Of a DNA stretch of 64,000 nt, positions 1-11,532 are shown one piece after another; position 1 is the stretch's first letter, and every line of letters starts with the position of its first letter. The notes beneath the pieces are model-generated. The model was not told where the DNA came from. It was given only the letters and a program-made list of their open reading frames with translations, and did no database searches. A program made the position numbers and the translations under genes. Origin of the DNA: Trachythela sp. YZ-2020 (taxonomy: Eukaryota > Cnidaria > Anthozoa > Malacalcyonacea > Clavulariidae); assembly GCA_016169945.1 (NCBI GenBank), contig JADLSH010000228.1:124001-188000 (forward strand). The letters run 5' to 3'.

Positions 1-2048
1 TAACATGCTATTAAAGACATACTTTTTTTAACATTATTTAAAGACATCAAATTTAATTCCCAAAATGTCCATTTGAGTTCAACTTTCGTTCCATAGGGGT
101 TGTCAACGGGAATGCTTATTTTATGTCTTTGAACATTTTATGTCTTCGAGGCTTCTGGCAATGGGAGAGATGCGCTTATGCGATGTGATATATGCCTAAC
201 GTAGCTGATATATATATATTATTCTTTGCCCGCAAGCGCTTGTGTTTACAAGCCAACTGCGTTGTAGGCGTGTCTAGCCTTTTATTTCTGTCTGCTTTAT
301 TATACCGTGTGATTACGCGCGCGCTTACTACATTCAACGGCGACTGATTATTCACGTGATTAAAATTGGTCGCTTCGCCCGCGCGGGCAAAACGACCGTA
401 ATGGAAACGGCCTTAAGATGAAATTGAGGCAAAGGCAAATTACACCGTCTTAAAGAAAATGACGGGTTGTAAGAACCTAGCGTGATATAATTGAATTCGA
501 AGTGTATTAATGAAGCACTCGGGCGAATAGTGTTCAATTTCGTATTTTACGTAACCAAAGTCATGTTACACGTTTTGATGTTCGCACCTCACTCCAGATT
601 CAGTAACCATAAATCCACAATTTGTACCGCAAAGTTTTGCTCTTGTTCTTGACGAGTCCATAGAAGATCGATATGCTCCAGTAACATATCGATTGATAAT
701 TGTGTTTGCATGTGCAAATGCGACCATGCAGAAACGTTATTATAAGAAAATATGAAGTTGTCGTTGAACGCTTAATAAAATCAGACGTCATTTACTCAAC
801 TTTTGACTGAGACGTAAAAAAACTTTGGATGGACAAATAAACGATAAACTTTCAGCTGGGAGCAGTGGCGAAAATTTCGGCTGGGTGGGGGGGGGGGGGG
901 CGACCGCCCCCACCATTACGGAAAATTGACAATTTGTCGGAAATTTTGACCTAAAAAAGCCTATTTTGAGTGTAAATCGGGGGTTTGTCGGAAATTTAGG
1001 AGACTTTGCCCCCCAACGGAAAACGTGAATTTACGCCACTGGCTGGGAGGTTAAAATTGTGTTTGCCTATATTGTGGCAGGTCGTGGAGTACAAAACGCA
1101 CGAAGGAAAGACGACGTTTCCGACACAACCAGGAACTTTGTCAGTGGTAATTACAAAGCTGGTGCAATACAACCTTCTGATAGTTACGTCACAAATTTCT
1201 TCTTGGCTCGTGAGCGAATTGCCTTTTGTCTTGATTCATGAGAGCGAGTCTCCCCGGCCAACGAAGTATTCGTGTCGTAATTATCTAAAGAGTACGTGTA
1301 TTACCAAAGGTTTAAATGCCAAAATATGCTTCGAAAGAAGATTCCGTGCTCTGTAGAGTGAATCTTGAAACACTGACCATCATTATAGTCTTGCACGTCA
1401 CCGTGAACGTGGTATAGTGCACTTACTTGTATCCCCTTGTAAATCCGCTTGCCATTACTAAATGTACACTAATTGTGAGATTCGCCGAAGAAAGCTAGTG
1501 TACGAGGATTTTTCAGATTTCAAATTCTCTGCAATATATATCCAGGGATTTTGGGGTTTTTTGCGAAATTTTCAGCGGAATATAAACTGAGAATATTTTG
1601 GCTCGATTTTGAGGAGATTTTTTGGATTTCGAAATGGATTTGATGCCGGATTTTGCAATATATTTCAGATTTTTTGTCATTTCCTGGGATTTTGTGGGAA
1701 TTGTTCAGATTTTGGGATTTGAAGGATTTTCCAAATTTTGGCAGGATATCAGAATTTTTCGGGAAGATTCTGCCGTACGTTCTTATTTTTGAGGAAGTGT
1801 ACGAGAAATTTTAAAGCAATACACTCCTATAGCTGTAAAGCGTTTTCTGTTCATAGTCGATCTATATTCCTCGTTTTTCTAGTAAAGATTTCTTATATCA
1901 ATAATAATACTCACTATATTGGGAAATCGATTCTATCACGCAGCTGACTCGATAAAATTTTCTCTTTTTTTAGGTGAATTAAATTTGACTTACTCATACA
2001 TACTGTGAATGGTTCATGAATTATATCAAATTAACAGTAGTTCATAGG
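1..2048. other. Non-coding 5' flank of the transporter gene
   Basis: No convincing coding exon is visible here. Reading frames are short and lack splice context. The stretch contains a hAT-type MITE (863-1041), a G-run inside it near 888-902, and a T-rich stretch at about 1500-1745 in which short GGATTTT-like units recur in degenerate form. The promoter of the downstream transporter gene should lie here, but I cannot pick a core promoter with confidence. Confidence 0.5.
863..1041. mobile_element. hAT-type MITE with perfect 8-bp target duplication
   Basis: The element starts with CAGTGGCG and ends with CGCCACTG, so it has short terminal inverted repeats. It is flanked on both sides by the same 8 bp, GCTGGGAG (855-862 and 1042-1049). 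An 8-bp duplication with CAG...CTG termini is typical of hAT superfamily transposons. The interior is a G-run/C-run stem with no coding capacity, so this is a non-autonomous copy. Similar ends occur at 35.4-36.2 kb. Confidence 0.85.
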
Positions 2049-2170
2049 ATGCCAAAATACAACGAATCTTCCACCGAAGAAGCGCATCAACTGTTGCCCA
2101 TTTTTGAGAAATCTTCTGAAGATGAAAGCTTTAAAATCCAGGACGAAAGAGAGGGGCCACATTTACTATC
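2049..2170 (+). CDS. Transporter exon 1 (start codon, acidic N-terminus)
   Basis: The ATG at 2049 opens a hydrophilic, acidic segment of about 40 residues rich in Glu, Asp and Ser, as expected for the cytosolic N-terminus. The donor is GTAAGT at 2171. The exon ends in phase 2. Its two leftover bases join the first base of exon 2 to make Ser. Confidence 0.8.
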
Positions 2171-5100
2171 GTAAGTTGATGTTTCTCCTAACAATGCATG
2201 CTTTATACATGCAATGTATCTCTATGAAGAAAGAGATATCGTGTATATTCTGTTTCCATAGCATTTGTATTGAATTTTTTCTTCAACAGTAACGTTACAC
2301 AATTTTGCTTTTAATTATCGTTTTATGTCACCATTTATATGTAGCGAGAACTAATTAATCAGATGCTGCCACTTTTCGCATGAATTTATGGTTTATATTT
2401 TTTCTGCGTAATAACTGCAGGGTATATGGTACACCGTAAAAACCAAGAATATCTATTTAGAAAACAGATTCAGTTGTACTTCACACGTTGACATAGTCAG
2501 GTCGTGCACTCACCTGGTAATATTACGTCATCGGGTAAATAATCCGCAATTTTGGGTAGCAAAAGTCATGGCGACCACTTCGGACAGCAATGGCAATGGC
2601 TGTCTGAATTCACCAGAAAATTGCCACTCTAAATTTTCAAACTAAAGCAACTACCGCAGTCTTTCTTTGACAGCTAATTAGTGAAGGATTTTATTAGTTT
2701 TAAATATTTGCCACCCAAAATGGCGGATGCCAAATAGTAACATTATGTGTTGTGACGTCACTTGCAAGGGCTGAACACAGTATGTATAAGTCATTAAGGT
2801 TCAACAAATTTTACACCAATCTTTTTGACAATAAAGCTAATCGTTGCATTATATATAAATATATATATAGATTTTCGCTTACCTCAAAACTTGTCTGCAA
2901 CAGGCTATGATTCTTTTACAAATAAAACAGCCTGTTGCTGACCAGTTTTGAGGTAAGCGAAAATCTATAATTTGCTCTAATTACCATATGTTGTCGAGCA
3001 CTCTTTGCGTTTCGTAGACCTAAACCTACACGTATATATGTATACGTATATATATATAAATAATGCAAAAAGCTATAATGCAAAAGCTCACTTCCCTTGT
3101 GGTCGTTTGAGCACTCTGGCCCCAAGACACTTCACGCATGTCTGGATGCGCATGTGTCTGAGTATTGTACCACATGCGCTTGGTGAGGGCAAGAGTATGG
3201 TGTATAAATACGAAGTCACTCGCATCTAGACTGCGTTACAAGCTGCACTGACGAGCCGTTGAACGGCGAAACATGCATGTCTGCAGATTTGACTATATAT
3301 ATATAAATATATACATACATAAAAAAGTTTTTAGTTTTATAGATGGGAACACAATTTTCAAGTTTGGAAATTGAATATGGCGGCCATTTGTGAGTGACAT
3401 GTCCTTATATAGGGAAAAGGTAACCATGTCACTCACAAATGACAGCCATATTGAATTTATAAACTTGAAACTTGCGTTCCCATTATGTTTTTCGCGCTTT
3501 AGAGTTTAAGGTTTGCAAAGTACAACCTATATTTACCAAAAAGCTCTGGAAAATAAGAAAGGGTATCACGAATATTGATCATCCTAATCCTATTTACGTT
3601 TAATCCCAACCTAACACTACAATAGAGTGTTTGTGTGAAACTTTTTATCAACTGTTATTTTGACATGACAATTCAATCAGTTCTTATTTTATTATTTAGA
3701 GGACCTCAAACCGCCATGATGATTTTTAAATTCTGTGTTGGTGCTGGTTGGTTTTCTCTGCCGGCTGCTTTTCAATATTCAGGCGTTTTGGTAGGTGAAA
3801 TATTTGTTCATTAATAAGAAATAAAAAATAATACTTTTTGTTATTCAAGTTTGTTTTTTCAGAATGCTCCCTTGTTATAATTAATCATTTAATTAATTAA
3901 TTAATTAATTTAATTAATTAATTGTAATGCACTGCATTTCATGAAGTAGCTGTCATCCTTTCAACCAATCATAATCAGTAATTTTTTTTCGCAATTTAGC
4001 TTGGTGTAATTTGGATTTTTGTATGTGGAGCGCTTACGATATATGGAATGCAGAGATTAGTTGAAACTTCATGGGAAGTTGCTCGAAGGTATTTTACTGT
4101 AGTATATAGAATATGTTGGGCGCACAAATCTCAGGGATTCAGAGAACAAAGACATTTTTGTATTTTGTTTCATATTTCATTAAGAAAATTTCACATATTA
4201 TTTCAAATATGAAATTATGTGTAGAATTGGAACATTTCACATGAAATTCAGAATTTTGAAATTGATTTTCACGTAATTATTCGTTTACATATATAATTAT
4301 ATAGTAAAGGTTCATATGCGAAAATTTATTTCACATGTGAATTTCATATTGTGGAATGGAACATTTATAACATGTGAAAAATATTTTCACATGTCAAATT
4401 ATATGTGAAATTTTTGTAAGGGAATTAGTATTGCAAACAAGAAAAATCTCTTCTCAATTAATCTCATCCAACATAACGTTAGTCAATTTACACTCATACC
4501 ATGCACTATATATATATTGATTTTTTGTAGAACCGGAACTAAAACGGCCTATTTTGGAGACATTGGTGCTGCTTGCGGAAGGTTATTAAACGAAAGATGG
4601 GGATTGATTGGGAGGTTAGAATGTTTGCGTTAATCTAGATTAGTTGAAATTTAAGTTACATGGATAATCATTCACCATTTCAATCATAAAAAGTTGATAT
4701 CATAATGGTTCCTTAACGGTAAGGAGTATAGTTACATAGATTCTGTTCGGTAAATTACTTATCCCGGCTTGCAATATTTGAACAACACGTGAAAATAGGA
4801 TTTTTCGTTGTAAACAGACCCTTGACGACGTCTAAAATTCCCGTAGGACTACTAACTTTTCACTTTTTTTGTGCTATACTGCAGTGGCGCCGGCAGGATT
4901 TTTTAATGACAAAAAAATTTGGATGGATTTAAATCAAGTTTGGCGGTCTGTATTAAAAGACATAACGTATAAAAGAACGAACAAGTGGATTATAGGAAGA
5001 TCAAGTGAACATAATTATTGTCTGGAAATTCGGAAAAACTATGCGACAAGATGATACCATTGGATGATTACTTTATTGTTTATGCCAAAACGCAATTCAT

Positions 5101-8100
5101 TGTTTATGTTTGCATAAACATGTATAAAAAGATAGAGAAAAGACTTTGGCCGAGTTTCCAGGCCATCAATTTCTTGATTGTTTGTCTTAAAATCCTTTTT
5201 GTCCTACTGTAACTTCAAGTTTTTGCACTGATTAGAAGTAAAATGCAAATTTTATCATTTCATTGTTAGGCTAGTTGTTGATATTATTCTCTCGATTTCC
5301 GCATTCTGTATGGCATGTCCAATGATGCTTTTTATTGCAGACATATGGAAACAGGTTTGTGGATGTATAAAAAATTATCTATAATGTCGTGACGATCTGA
5401 TTAAACCAACTAAAGCATTAGCCTAGTTCCTGTCCTTTCACTTCCGGAATGCTTGGTTTCCGGGGAGTGACTGGATTTGCCTTTCTAGGAACTATTTTTG
5501 TCCCAGACATATACTTAATTCTAACTTACCATACAATATAAATGAATGTGCTTTCATTGATATTTAATTTTTCGAATGCCATGTTTGTTAGAATGGCCTG
5601 GAATCAGGCGTTAAGGATTAGCGAAATGTGGTAGACCTTCTAGCGCGGGATCAGTTCGCCGTAAATTTCACGTTCGCGTCTGAAAGGCCAGAAACTAGGC
5701 TATACTAAAGGATATATTTATTCTCGAATACAATCAACTTCACAAATTTAGAACACAAATGAACACAACTAAAGGGAGGGCTGATATTGTGTCGCTACAA
5801 AACATCATTGGGACTTGAAGCGTGCTTGCCGCATAATTTAGAAATCCGGAGTCTCCGAAATGCCATTTCCTATATTCTGATGGTCTATATATAACAACGG
5901 CTTTTTCAAGCTCTCTGACGATAATTGCTAAGAACGACTTAAGGCCCGTTTACATTACGCTCAATATTTGGCACGGCACGGATAAAAATGTTACCCGTGC
6001 CACTTTTACCCGTGCTGAGACTACCTATTTAGGTAGTATTAATGGTACGGGTACCATTTTTATCCGTGCCGTGCCAATAATCGTGCGTAGTGTAAACGGG
6101 CCTTTATAGTCTATTGTGCTTGGTTGATTTCAGTGCAGTGATTCCGACGTCTTGAAGACATCCCCCTTCCCTTTAGGCCGTAGTTTGCGAATGGCGACTG
6201 AATACGGTATTCTATACATTAATTATGAATTAATTTATGTCATGGGTGTGCCAGGTTCCGTTGCAATGATATAGATTACTTCATGGTTGGTGAGTGCGTA
6301 TTTACGAGTTGTGAAGAACCTTTACGAGTGAATAATAAAATCGTACAAACGACCTAAATTTGTTTATTATATATTAAGTATAGAGAAATAAATATTTGAC
6401 ATGCACTCACAGACTCACAGCGAACAACACGTATCCTGCCTAAAAACCGATTTCTAGTCGTTTATTTTTTTCATTTTCTTGCTAGAATTCCAAACAAAGG
6501 GGTTCTTATTTAATAGTATTAGCATTGCGTGTCTTTTTATGATAATATATAGCCAATTTATGAACGCAAAATTCAATAAAAAAGCACTTAAATTAAATGA
6601 ATAAAGATTATCTAGCTTCAAAATAGATTTCTTACCGTTTATTTCTTCATTACCTAGCTAGAATTCCAAACAAAGAGGTTATTTAAAGTATTTTTTACCT
6701 CGTGTGTTTTCTTGGCGACTATATTCATTATTAACATAAAATTCAACAGAAAAAGCACTTTCACGACTTCGCTAAACCGGGCGCCATGTTTATAATTCTG
6801 AGAGCAAAACGCTGAGACAATAATTCTTCACATGTGAAAAATATCGTCCATTGTGGGGGTACGATCTGCATTTCACCCATCTACTGCAAGGAAATATCTA
6901 TATTTATATAATAAAAATCATTAATATGATATGTTCGTCTATCTTTCAACAAATTCTAAATAGTTCAATCGCCGGTTCATATTATGATTCCGCTTAATAA
7001 GACGTCTCGCCTAGTGGGACGAATACTTCGTGTGGAGTTTTTTATATCTCATGCACTTACCGAGCTGAAATTAAAATGTAGTTCTATAATGAGCGCTTTG
7101 GTTTGTTTTATTGGCTTAATCCCGCTAGCTGCATGGGTGTTCAAGTGAAAAATGTTACATCCTGCCTATATACCTATATATGATCTCGGCTACAGAACCG
7201 GGACCTCGCCAAGCTTTCTCGTATGAGCGCGATGTAAAATTTTATAGTACAATTACTATAGGAGGTGATTTAATAGGTATATAGGCGAGGCGTCTCGGTT
7301 AGCGGGCTCATGTGAGCAGGCCCTAAGTACGACGAATCTTAATCTTTTTTGGCAGGCTTTTGAGGAGCAAAATATTGTCGAGTTGGACATATCGGTTTGG
7401 GTACTTATTGTAGTTGTTCTCGTTTTACCATCAATTTTCATACGAAGACCTGATTTTCTGGCTTGGTTTTCGCTTATTGCCAACATCTTTGAAGTCATTA
7501 CGATAGCATCCGTGATGGTGAACATCTTTTCGAAAACGTCAAGCTGGAAAGTAGACAACACAGTCAGGTGGTCAAAGCTGCCGTTAACCATTGGAATGGT
7601 ATTTTTTGCATTCGAAATCGCACCATTTGTAAGTTATATATTTTATAACTACGTTTAGTTCCACAACTATTATTTGATCATCGTTTAATCTAAAACGGTA
7701 GCCAAGCTTAGCGCAAGTGTACAATAGCTGTATAAAATTTAAGAATTACCCACTAAATACAAATATTTAAGCAGTAGGCCTACACATATGTGCTGTTACA
7801 TGCAGTTTGTGAGTTGTCAATTATTTTTGCAACATCTTCAATTACAGCATGTGGGTGTTTTTTTGTTTTAAGATTCTTTCAGTGGAAAATAAATCGAGGA
7901 AACCGAAGCAGTTACCACTTGTAATAAATGTTGTCATGATTGGTGTTTCATGTGTATACGCTATTGTTGGGAGTATTGGATACATATCGTGCTACCCGGA
8001 ATGCCAAGATAGTATTATTCTTAATTTACCAAATTTTTGGTAAGGTCTTTTTTCATTTATATTGTTTCCTTTCTCGTTGTTATAGTTAGGTGGCTACCTA

Positions 8101-10343
8101 CAGTTTTGGAATTGTGGAAAATTATTGATTTAGATCAGATTAATTTTGAGGAATTAATACTTGTTAGAATACAGGAATGTGGGAGTTACAGTATCTAGAG
8201 TTGGAAATTGTTCAAAAAAACCGACGACGTAGCTATCATTTCATGGTAACAACCTGCCCAGGTAACTCGGTGGCAAACAGCAGACTTATACGCAATAATT
8301 TATAGGCAAGACTACTCCCCAAGTATTGCGCAATATCTGCCAAGTATTGCACAATTCTGCCGTTTACCAAGAGTTGCCTGCGGAGGGGGCTAAGCCAGCC
8401 CAATGGCTCGTTAAATAATTGGCTAAAATATTCAAATTTTTAATTAACAAGTTGCTGCCTTGGCGAAAGTCATATAAGGGTGCTAGATAATAATGAAATT
8501 TTCAGTTCTCGTCGCCCGCGAGGGCGACGTCACTCACCGCATAGTAATGAATTAAAGCTATTCCTAAACTAAGCAAGTAAATCATGTTATGGACTATCTG
8601 ATGCCTTTAAACAATTGTAAAGTGCTCGAAATATTTTCAAAACTATGCGCAAATAATGATTGCAGAAGTTGAATCAATGATAGTTTTATTAATACGTCCT
8701 TTTTGGCGAACAAAATAGTGTTTGTAAAACATCGTTTGCTACAGTACTTTACAATTGTTCAAAGGTATCAGATAGTCAGCCATAACATGATTTACTTGCT
8801 TAGCTTAGGATCAAGTATAACAAGAGAAGTTCTCGGCAACTTGCTTAATTTTCGAATGCCTGCATGTAACCCGTTCTAAAACATCATGCCCTCGAATCTT
8901 TGATCCCCTGACCCAACTAGAAATTATCGGCCTTTGGCCTTGAACAGATTAGTCGTACCAATCTTACAATTTTTCTGCGTATGGGGTTGGCCGTATATTC
9001 GGGAGGTCATGCTCAAGTTTCCCGAATTCGTCGAGGTCCCCAGAGATTTAAAAGACAAAAGAAATTTTTGTCACGTTGGATGAAATTATAATTAGAGACA
9101 AGAAAAATCCTTTGTCAAAATCATCCAACAATGATGTCAGGTGAAAAACACAAATAGATGATTGTAACAGGTAACCGTCCCCACCCCCTATATAGTCAGC
9201 ACACCTATGAACCTCGTACGGCTGTGTCATTGCAACATGCACAAGACAGACTAAGTTCATTATACCTATAAATATTTGAGGGTGTATATCTATTGTTGAA
9301 TACGTTATTTTTCAGGGTTTATTCAGTTACAAAAATATTAATGGGCTTTGCTGCTGCCGTTGGTCTCGTTCTTATATATTTTGTTGGATATGATGTCGTC
9401 GAGCCTATTTTGAAAGCTCAAGTGCCAGAAAATCGGTTTCATTTCATGTCTCTTCTGTTTAGGATCCTAGTATTGACATTTTCAGGTAAAAATCCATATC
9501 ATCTTTTGTATAAGCTTTAGAATATTTAATCCCCTTAAAACTTACAACTCAAGTTTTTCCAACAACCTTATTGATAAGACATTGATATGGCCGTTTTTAA
9601 TAATTTGACTAGAACATGAAAATATATTTACTAAGTTCTTTTTCAGATTTTTATTTTTACAGCCTTTTGAAAAAAAGCTAAGCTTACCCCAACGTGGACC
9701 GCTATATATATTTTCGGCAATAAATTTAAAGTTAGCGGCGCAAACAGAAAAATAATTCGGAATAGGAGGGGGTAGGGGACTGTTGCCCTGCATGTCAAAT
9801 CTTCCCCAAAACGCAGGAAATGCCATTTCAGAGCCGACAACACATTTGGAAATTTTCCAGGTGAGCATGCCTGTACTAGAGCTAGTTTATCTAGCCCTCC
9901 AACCAAACCAATCTTCCACCGGCCGCCACTGTCGGGGAGCATGGCCCGAACCCCTAGAGTTTATCTAGTCCCCCTCCAACCAAACCAATCTTCCGCCGCT
10001 ATTGTACACGTGATTTAAATCAGCTAGAGCCTTTGCCACTAGCGTAAAACAGCAAACAGTCATAAATGTGGAACTCGCACTTTCTTTACTCATTTTTGCC
10101 TTTTCCATTGCAGCTGCTATTACAGCAAGTGTTCCTCAACTTGGAAATGTTATGTCTTTCGGTGGTTCGTTTGTAACAGCAACGGTTGGCTTTCTGCTTC
10201 CTGCCGTAGCACACACCTTACTCTTATATAGCCAACTTTCAAGATTTACTATTGTGGCAAACATTATGTTCCTATTTTGTGGACTGCTATTTCTTTTTGC
10301 TGGAGTATATACTGCCATGGTACAAATAGTTCACGATTACTGA
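2049..10343 (+). CDS. SLC36-like proton-coupled amino acid transporter (9 exons, 436 aa)
   Basis: Coding exons are 2049-2170, 3700-3790, 4000-4088, 4531-4614, 5270-5354, 7356-7628, 7873-8039, 9316-9485 and 10114-10343. All introns are GT-AG, phases match at every junction, and the sum is 437 codons including the stop. The product is a multi-pass membrane protein of the amino acid/auxin permease superfamily. Family landmarks are the first membrane segment FKFCVGAGWFSLPAAFQYSG, the exon 6/7 junction FAFEIAPF-ILSVENKS (SLC36: FAFEG...LENxM), the CQDSIILNLPN motif before TM8, and VPQLG...FGGSF...LLPA in the last exon. The acidic N-terminus (residues 1-40) is cytosolic and carries a Leu-Leu pair. 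Members of this family import small neutral amino acids with protons at the plasma membrane or lysosome. Substrate and location cannot be read from the sequence. SLC32/SLC38-type assignment is the alternative but fits less well. Confidence 0.88.
2868..2972. repeat. Foldback repeat in transporter intron 1
   Basis: A stretch of about 40 bp (TAGATTTTCGCTTACCTC..., then AACAGGCT) recurs inverted across a 22-bp spacer, ending at about 2972. The arms have a few mismatches. It is a MITE-like hairpin with no coding content. Confidence 0.65.
3203..3210 (+). promoter_or_regulatory. TATA-like box upstream of the hammerhead motif
   Basis: TATAAATA lies about 33 bp before the hammerhead motif at 3243. 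If the ribozyme belongs to a retroelement terminal repeat, this could be its promoter. That is inference from spacing only, and such words are frequent in AT-rich DNA. Confidence 0.25.
3243..3286 (+). ncRNA. Hammerhead ribozyme, type I, inside transporter intron 1
   Basis: All invariant parts are present in order. Stem I 5' strand is CTGCA (3243-3247); core CTGACGA is 3248-3254; stem II is GCCGT (3255-3259) paired with ACGGC (3263-3267) around loop TGA; core GAAA is 3268-3271. Stem III is short: A3271-T3280, C3272-G3279 and A3273-T3278 around loop TGCA. The cleavage triplet GTC is 3279-3281, and the stem I 3' strand TGCAG is 3282-3286. Predicted cleavage is after C3281. Both RNA ends lie in stem I, so it is type I. 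A tiny stem III is known for hammerheads of Penelope-like elements and retrozymes. It lies in sense orientation in the intron. Activity is not shown by sequence alone. Confidence 0.85.
3343..3483. mobile_element. Foldback MITE in transporter intron 1
   Basis: ATGGGAAC at 3343 and GTTCCCAT at 3483 bound a nearly complete palindrome. Arms of about 60 bp contain AATATGGC(GG)CCAT and GTGAGTGACATG and are separated by a short loop. It has no coding content. Confidence 0.7.
3700..3790 (+). CDS. Transporter exon 2 (TM1)
   Basis: It is preceded by a T-rich tract ending TTTAG and followed by GTAGGT. It encodes the GAG-like motif of transmembrane segment 1 (VGAGWFSLPAAF), the most conserved part of the family. 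Confidence 0.85.
4000..4088 (+). CDS. Transporter exon 3 (TM2)
   Basis: The acceptor GCAATTTAG precedes it and a GTATTT donor follows. It encodes a hydrophobic segment ending in the family-typical sequence before the cytosolic loop (MQRLVETSWEVARR). Confidence 0.8.
4140..4420. repeat. Dense TTCACATGTGAA-like palindromes
   Basis: Transporter intron 3 contains many variants of TTTCACATGTGAAA and half-sites such as TTCACATG. The same word appears twice at about 26136-26181 and once near 6830. It looks like a degenerated repeat family rather than a regulatory site. CACATGTG is also a general E-box-like palindrome, so a regulatory reading cannot be excluded. Confidence 0.4.
4531..4614 (+). CDS. 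Transporter exon 4 (loop and start of TM3)
   Basis: The acceptor is TTTTTTGTAG. It encodes TAYFGDIGAACG...WGLIGR, corresponding to the conserved loop before TM3 of SLC36 proteins. The donor GTTAGA is non-consensus, but phase and homology support it. Confidence 0.8.
4803..4855 (+). repeat. Dispersed repeat shared with 44711-44765
   Basis: TCGTTGTAAACAGA followed by GACG(T)CTAAAA-TCCCGT occurs here and again at 44711-44765 with a few differences. A related GACGTCTAG version lies downstream of the GPCR copies (about 36670, 52480 and 61850). No coding content is visible. Confidence 0.45.
5270..5354 (+). CDS. Transporter exon 5 (TM3)
   Basis: The acceptor CATTGTTAG is followed by LVVDIILSISAFCMACPMML, a membrane helix ending FIADIWKQ. 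The donor is GTTTGT. The exon ends in phase 0. Confidence 0.8.
5942..6103. mobile_element. PIF/Harbinger-type MITE
   Basis: Termini AGGCCCGTTTACA / TGTAAACGGGCCT are inverted and flanked by TTA on both sides (5939-5941 and 6104-6106), matching the 3-bp TWA target duplication of Harbinger elements. The inner part is a set of nested GGCACGG / CCGTGCC palindromes. A solo left end of a related type (GGCCCCGTTTACAC) lies at about 10533. Confidence 0.75.
7356..7628 (+). CDS. Transporter exon 6 (TM4-TM6)
   Basis: It is the largest exon (91 codons), preceded by CTTTTTTGGCAG and followed by GTAAGT. It encodes three hydrophobic segments with the linker FIRRPDFLAWFSLIANIF and ends in FAFEIAPF, inside the conserved TM6 motif. 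Confidence 0.88.
7873..8039 (+). CDS. Transporter exon 7 (TM6 end-TM7)
   Basis: Two AGs are available. The one at 7846-7847 would put a stop in frame, whereas TTTTGTTTTAAG at 7861-7872 restores the family motif across the junction. The exon encodes VENKSRKP, TM7 and CQDSIILNLPNF. The donor is GTAAGG at 8040, in phase 2. Confidence 0.85.
8562..8810. mobile_element. MITE with about 65-bp inverted repeats
   Basis: TCCTAAACTAAGCAAGTAAA at the left and its near-perfect complement at the right bound a 249-bp insertion in transporter intron 7. The arms include GTTATGG...ACTATCTGAT and ACAATTGTAAAGT. The unpaired centre has no reading frame of note. Confidence 0.75.
9316..9485 (+). CDS. Transporter exon 8 (TM8-TM9)
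   Basis: The acceptor is TATTTTTCAG. The first base completes the Trp codon split with exon 7 (LPNFW). It encodes VTKILMGF...VGYDVVEPIL and a second hydrophobic segment. The donor is GTAAAA. Confidence 0.83.
10114..10343 (+). CDS. Transporter exon 9 (TM10-TM11, stop)
   Basis: The acceptor TTTTCCATTGCAG is followed by AAITASVPQLGNVMSFGGSF, the signature of the C-terminal third of SLC36 proteins, then two more membrane helices and a short tail ending IVHDY. The stop TGA is at 10341-10343. Confidence 0.85.
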
Positions 10344-10563
10344 ACGGCACAGATGAGGTTATTATGAATTACCATATGTATTTTATAAGAAATTTATTTT
10401 TTATGTGCATGTGTACGGCTGTAAAAATTGACATGTTTGACGAAAGACAGCATTGTTAAAAGAAACTTAAAACTGTTGAAATATTACGTGAAATGGGAAG
10501 GACTATATGAGTAGTTTGAGATGAGCTTATAAGGCCCCGTTTACACGATCCGGCCCGTCTGCT

Positions 10564-10569
10564 AATAAA
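10564..10569 (+). terminator. Candidate polyadenylation signal of transporter gene
   Basis: AATAAA lies 221 bp after the transporter stop codon and is the first canonical hexamer found downstream. No transcript evidence is available. Confidence 0.4.
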
Positions 10570-11526
10570 TTTCTATCACACAACAGCCGGGTCAACCCTT
10601 TCACACCTCGCCAACTCGAGTAATCCTTCTCGGGACCCGGGTTGCCGAGGTGTGAAGGCGTGAAAATTGTGTTTTTTTTCAGTTTATGCATATAAATCCA
10701 GGAAGAACACAAAGTTAAATGAGATATCAAAATGTCTTACAACAAAATTCGACGTCGCTAATGTACAAATCATTAGATGACAGATATTTATTGTAAAAAT
10801 AATGATTTTCCTTAAGTTGTGGCCTCCAGGAGCTCTAACACTCATCAGCGCACTATTCATATATGTTAAATGTGAAACAGCGGTCTCGAATAAAAATCGC
10901 CTATGAAAGAAGCGTTCAATGCATATAGGAAAAATAGCGTGTGACGAAAGATTTGTTGACAAAAAATTGCCATAAACTCAATTGAATGTCAACCCGGGTT
11001 GGCTCAAACAAATACCTATATATATAGAACCCGAATTCATGATATACTGAATATAATATTTAATCGACATTAATACCACTATTGGTACATACGATACATC
11101 TAACAACTAAGGATTAAGATACACTAAGGATTAAGATAAAAAACTAATGAAAAAATCCCTTTCTTATTCCTAGATATATTTTTACATATATAACTTGACG
11201 TATGAAGCTAACTTGCTTATTACCTACTTAATGAGATGGTAGTGTCGTGCCTAGTAAAACTTTAACTTTATTATTTTAAAGGTTATTGATTACAAGTTTA
11301 ATGAATATATATGGAAAGCTATATAGGTCTGTTGAAGTTCGCTGTCCAAGTATATTTACCTACTGTAGCTATTTGAAAGTTCATATCAAACCGATATATA
11401 GCTACCCACTTTTTCTAGAACATCTGCACTTTGGGCGCAGATTATTTAATTTTGACTAAGATGATTGAATTAGCATATTTTCCAACATGGGTCTCAAACG
11501 TTGGATTCATCAAGCAATTTTTGCTG

Positions 11527-11532
11527 TTTATT
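11527..11532 (-). terminator. Candidate polyadenylation signal of TRPC-like gene
   Basis: AATAAA on the minus strand lies about 220 bp past the stop codon at 11754. Other AT-rich variants are nearby, so the choice is tentative. Confidence 0.4.

Noticed and set aside
7256..7591. A 111-residue minus-strand protein
   Set aside because: It is the antisense shadow of transporter exon 6.
7848..7872. Acceptor of transporter exon 7 at 7847
   Set aside because: Using it would place TAA in frame after a few codons. The AG at 7871-7872 restores the family motif.
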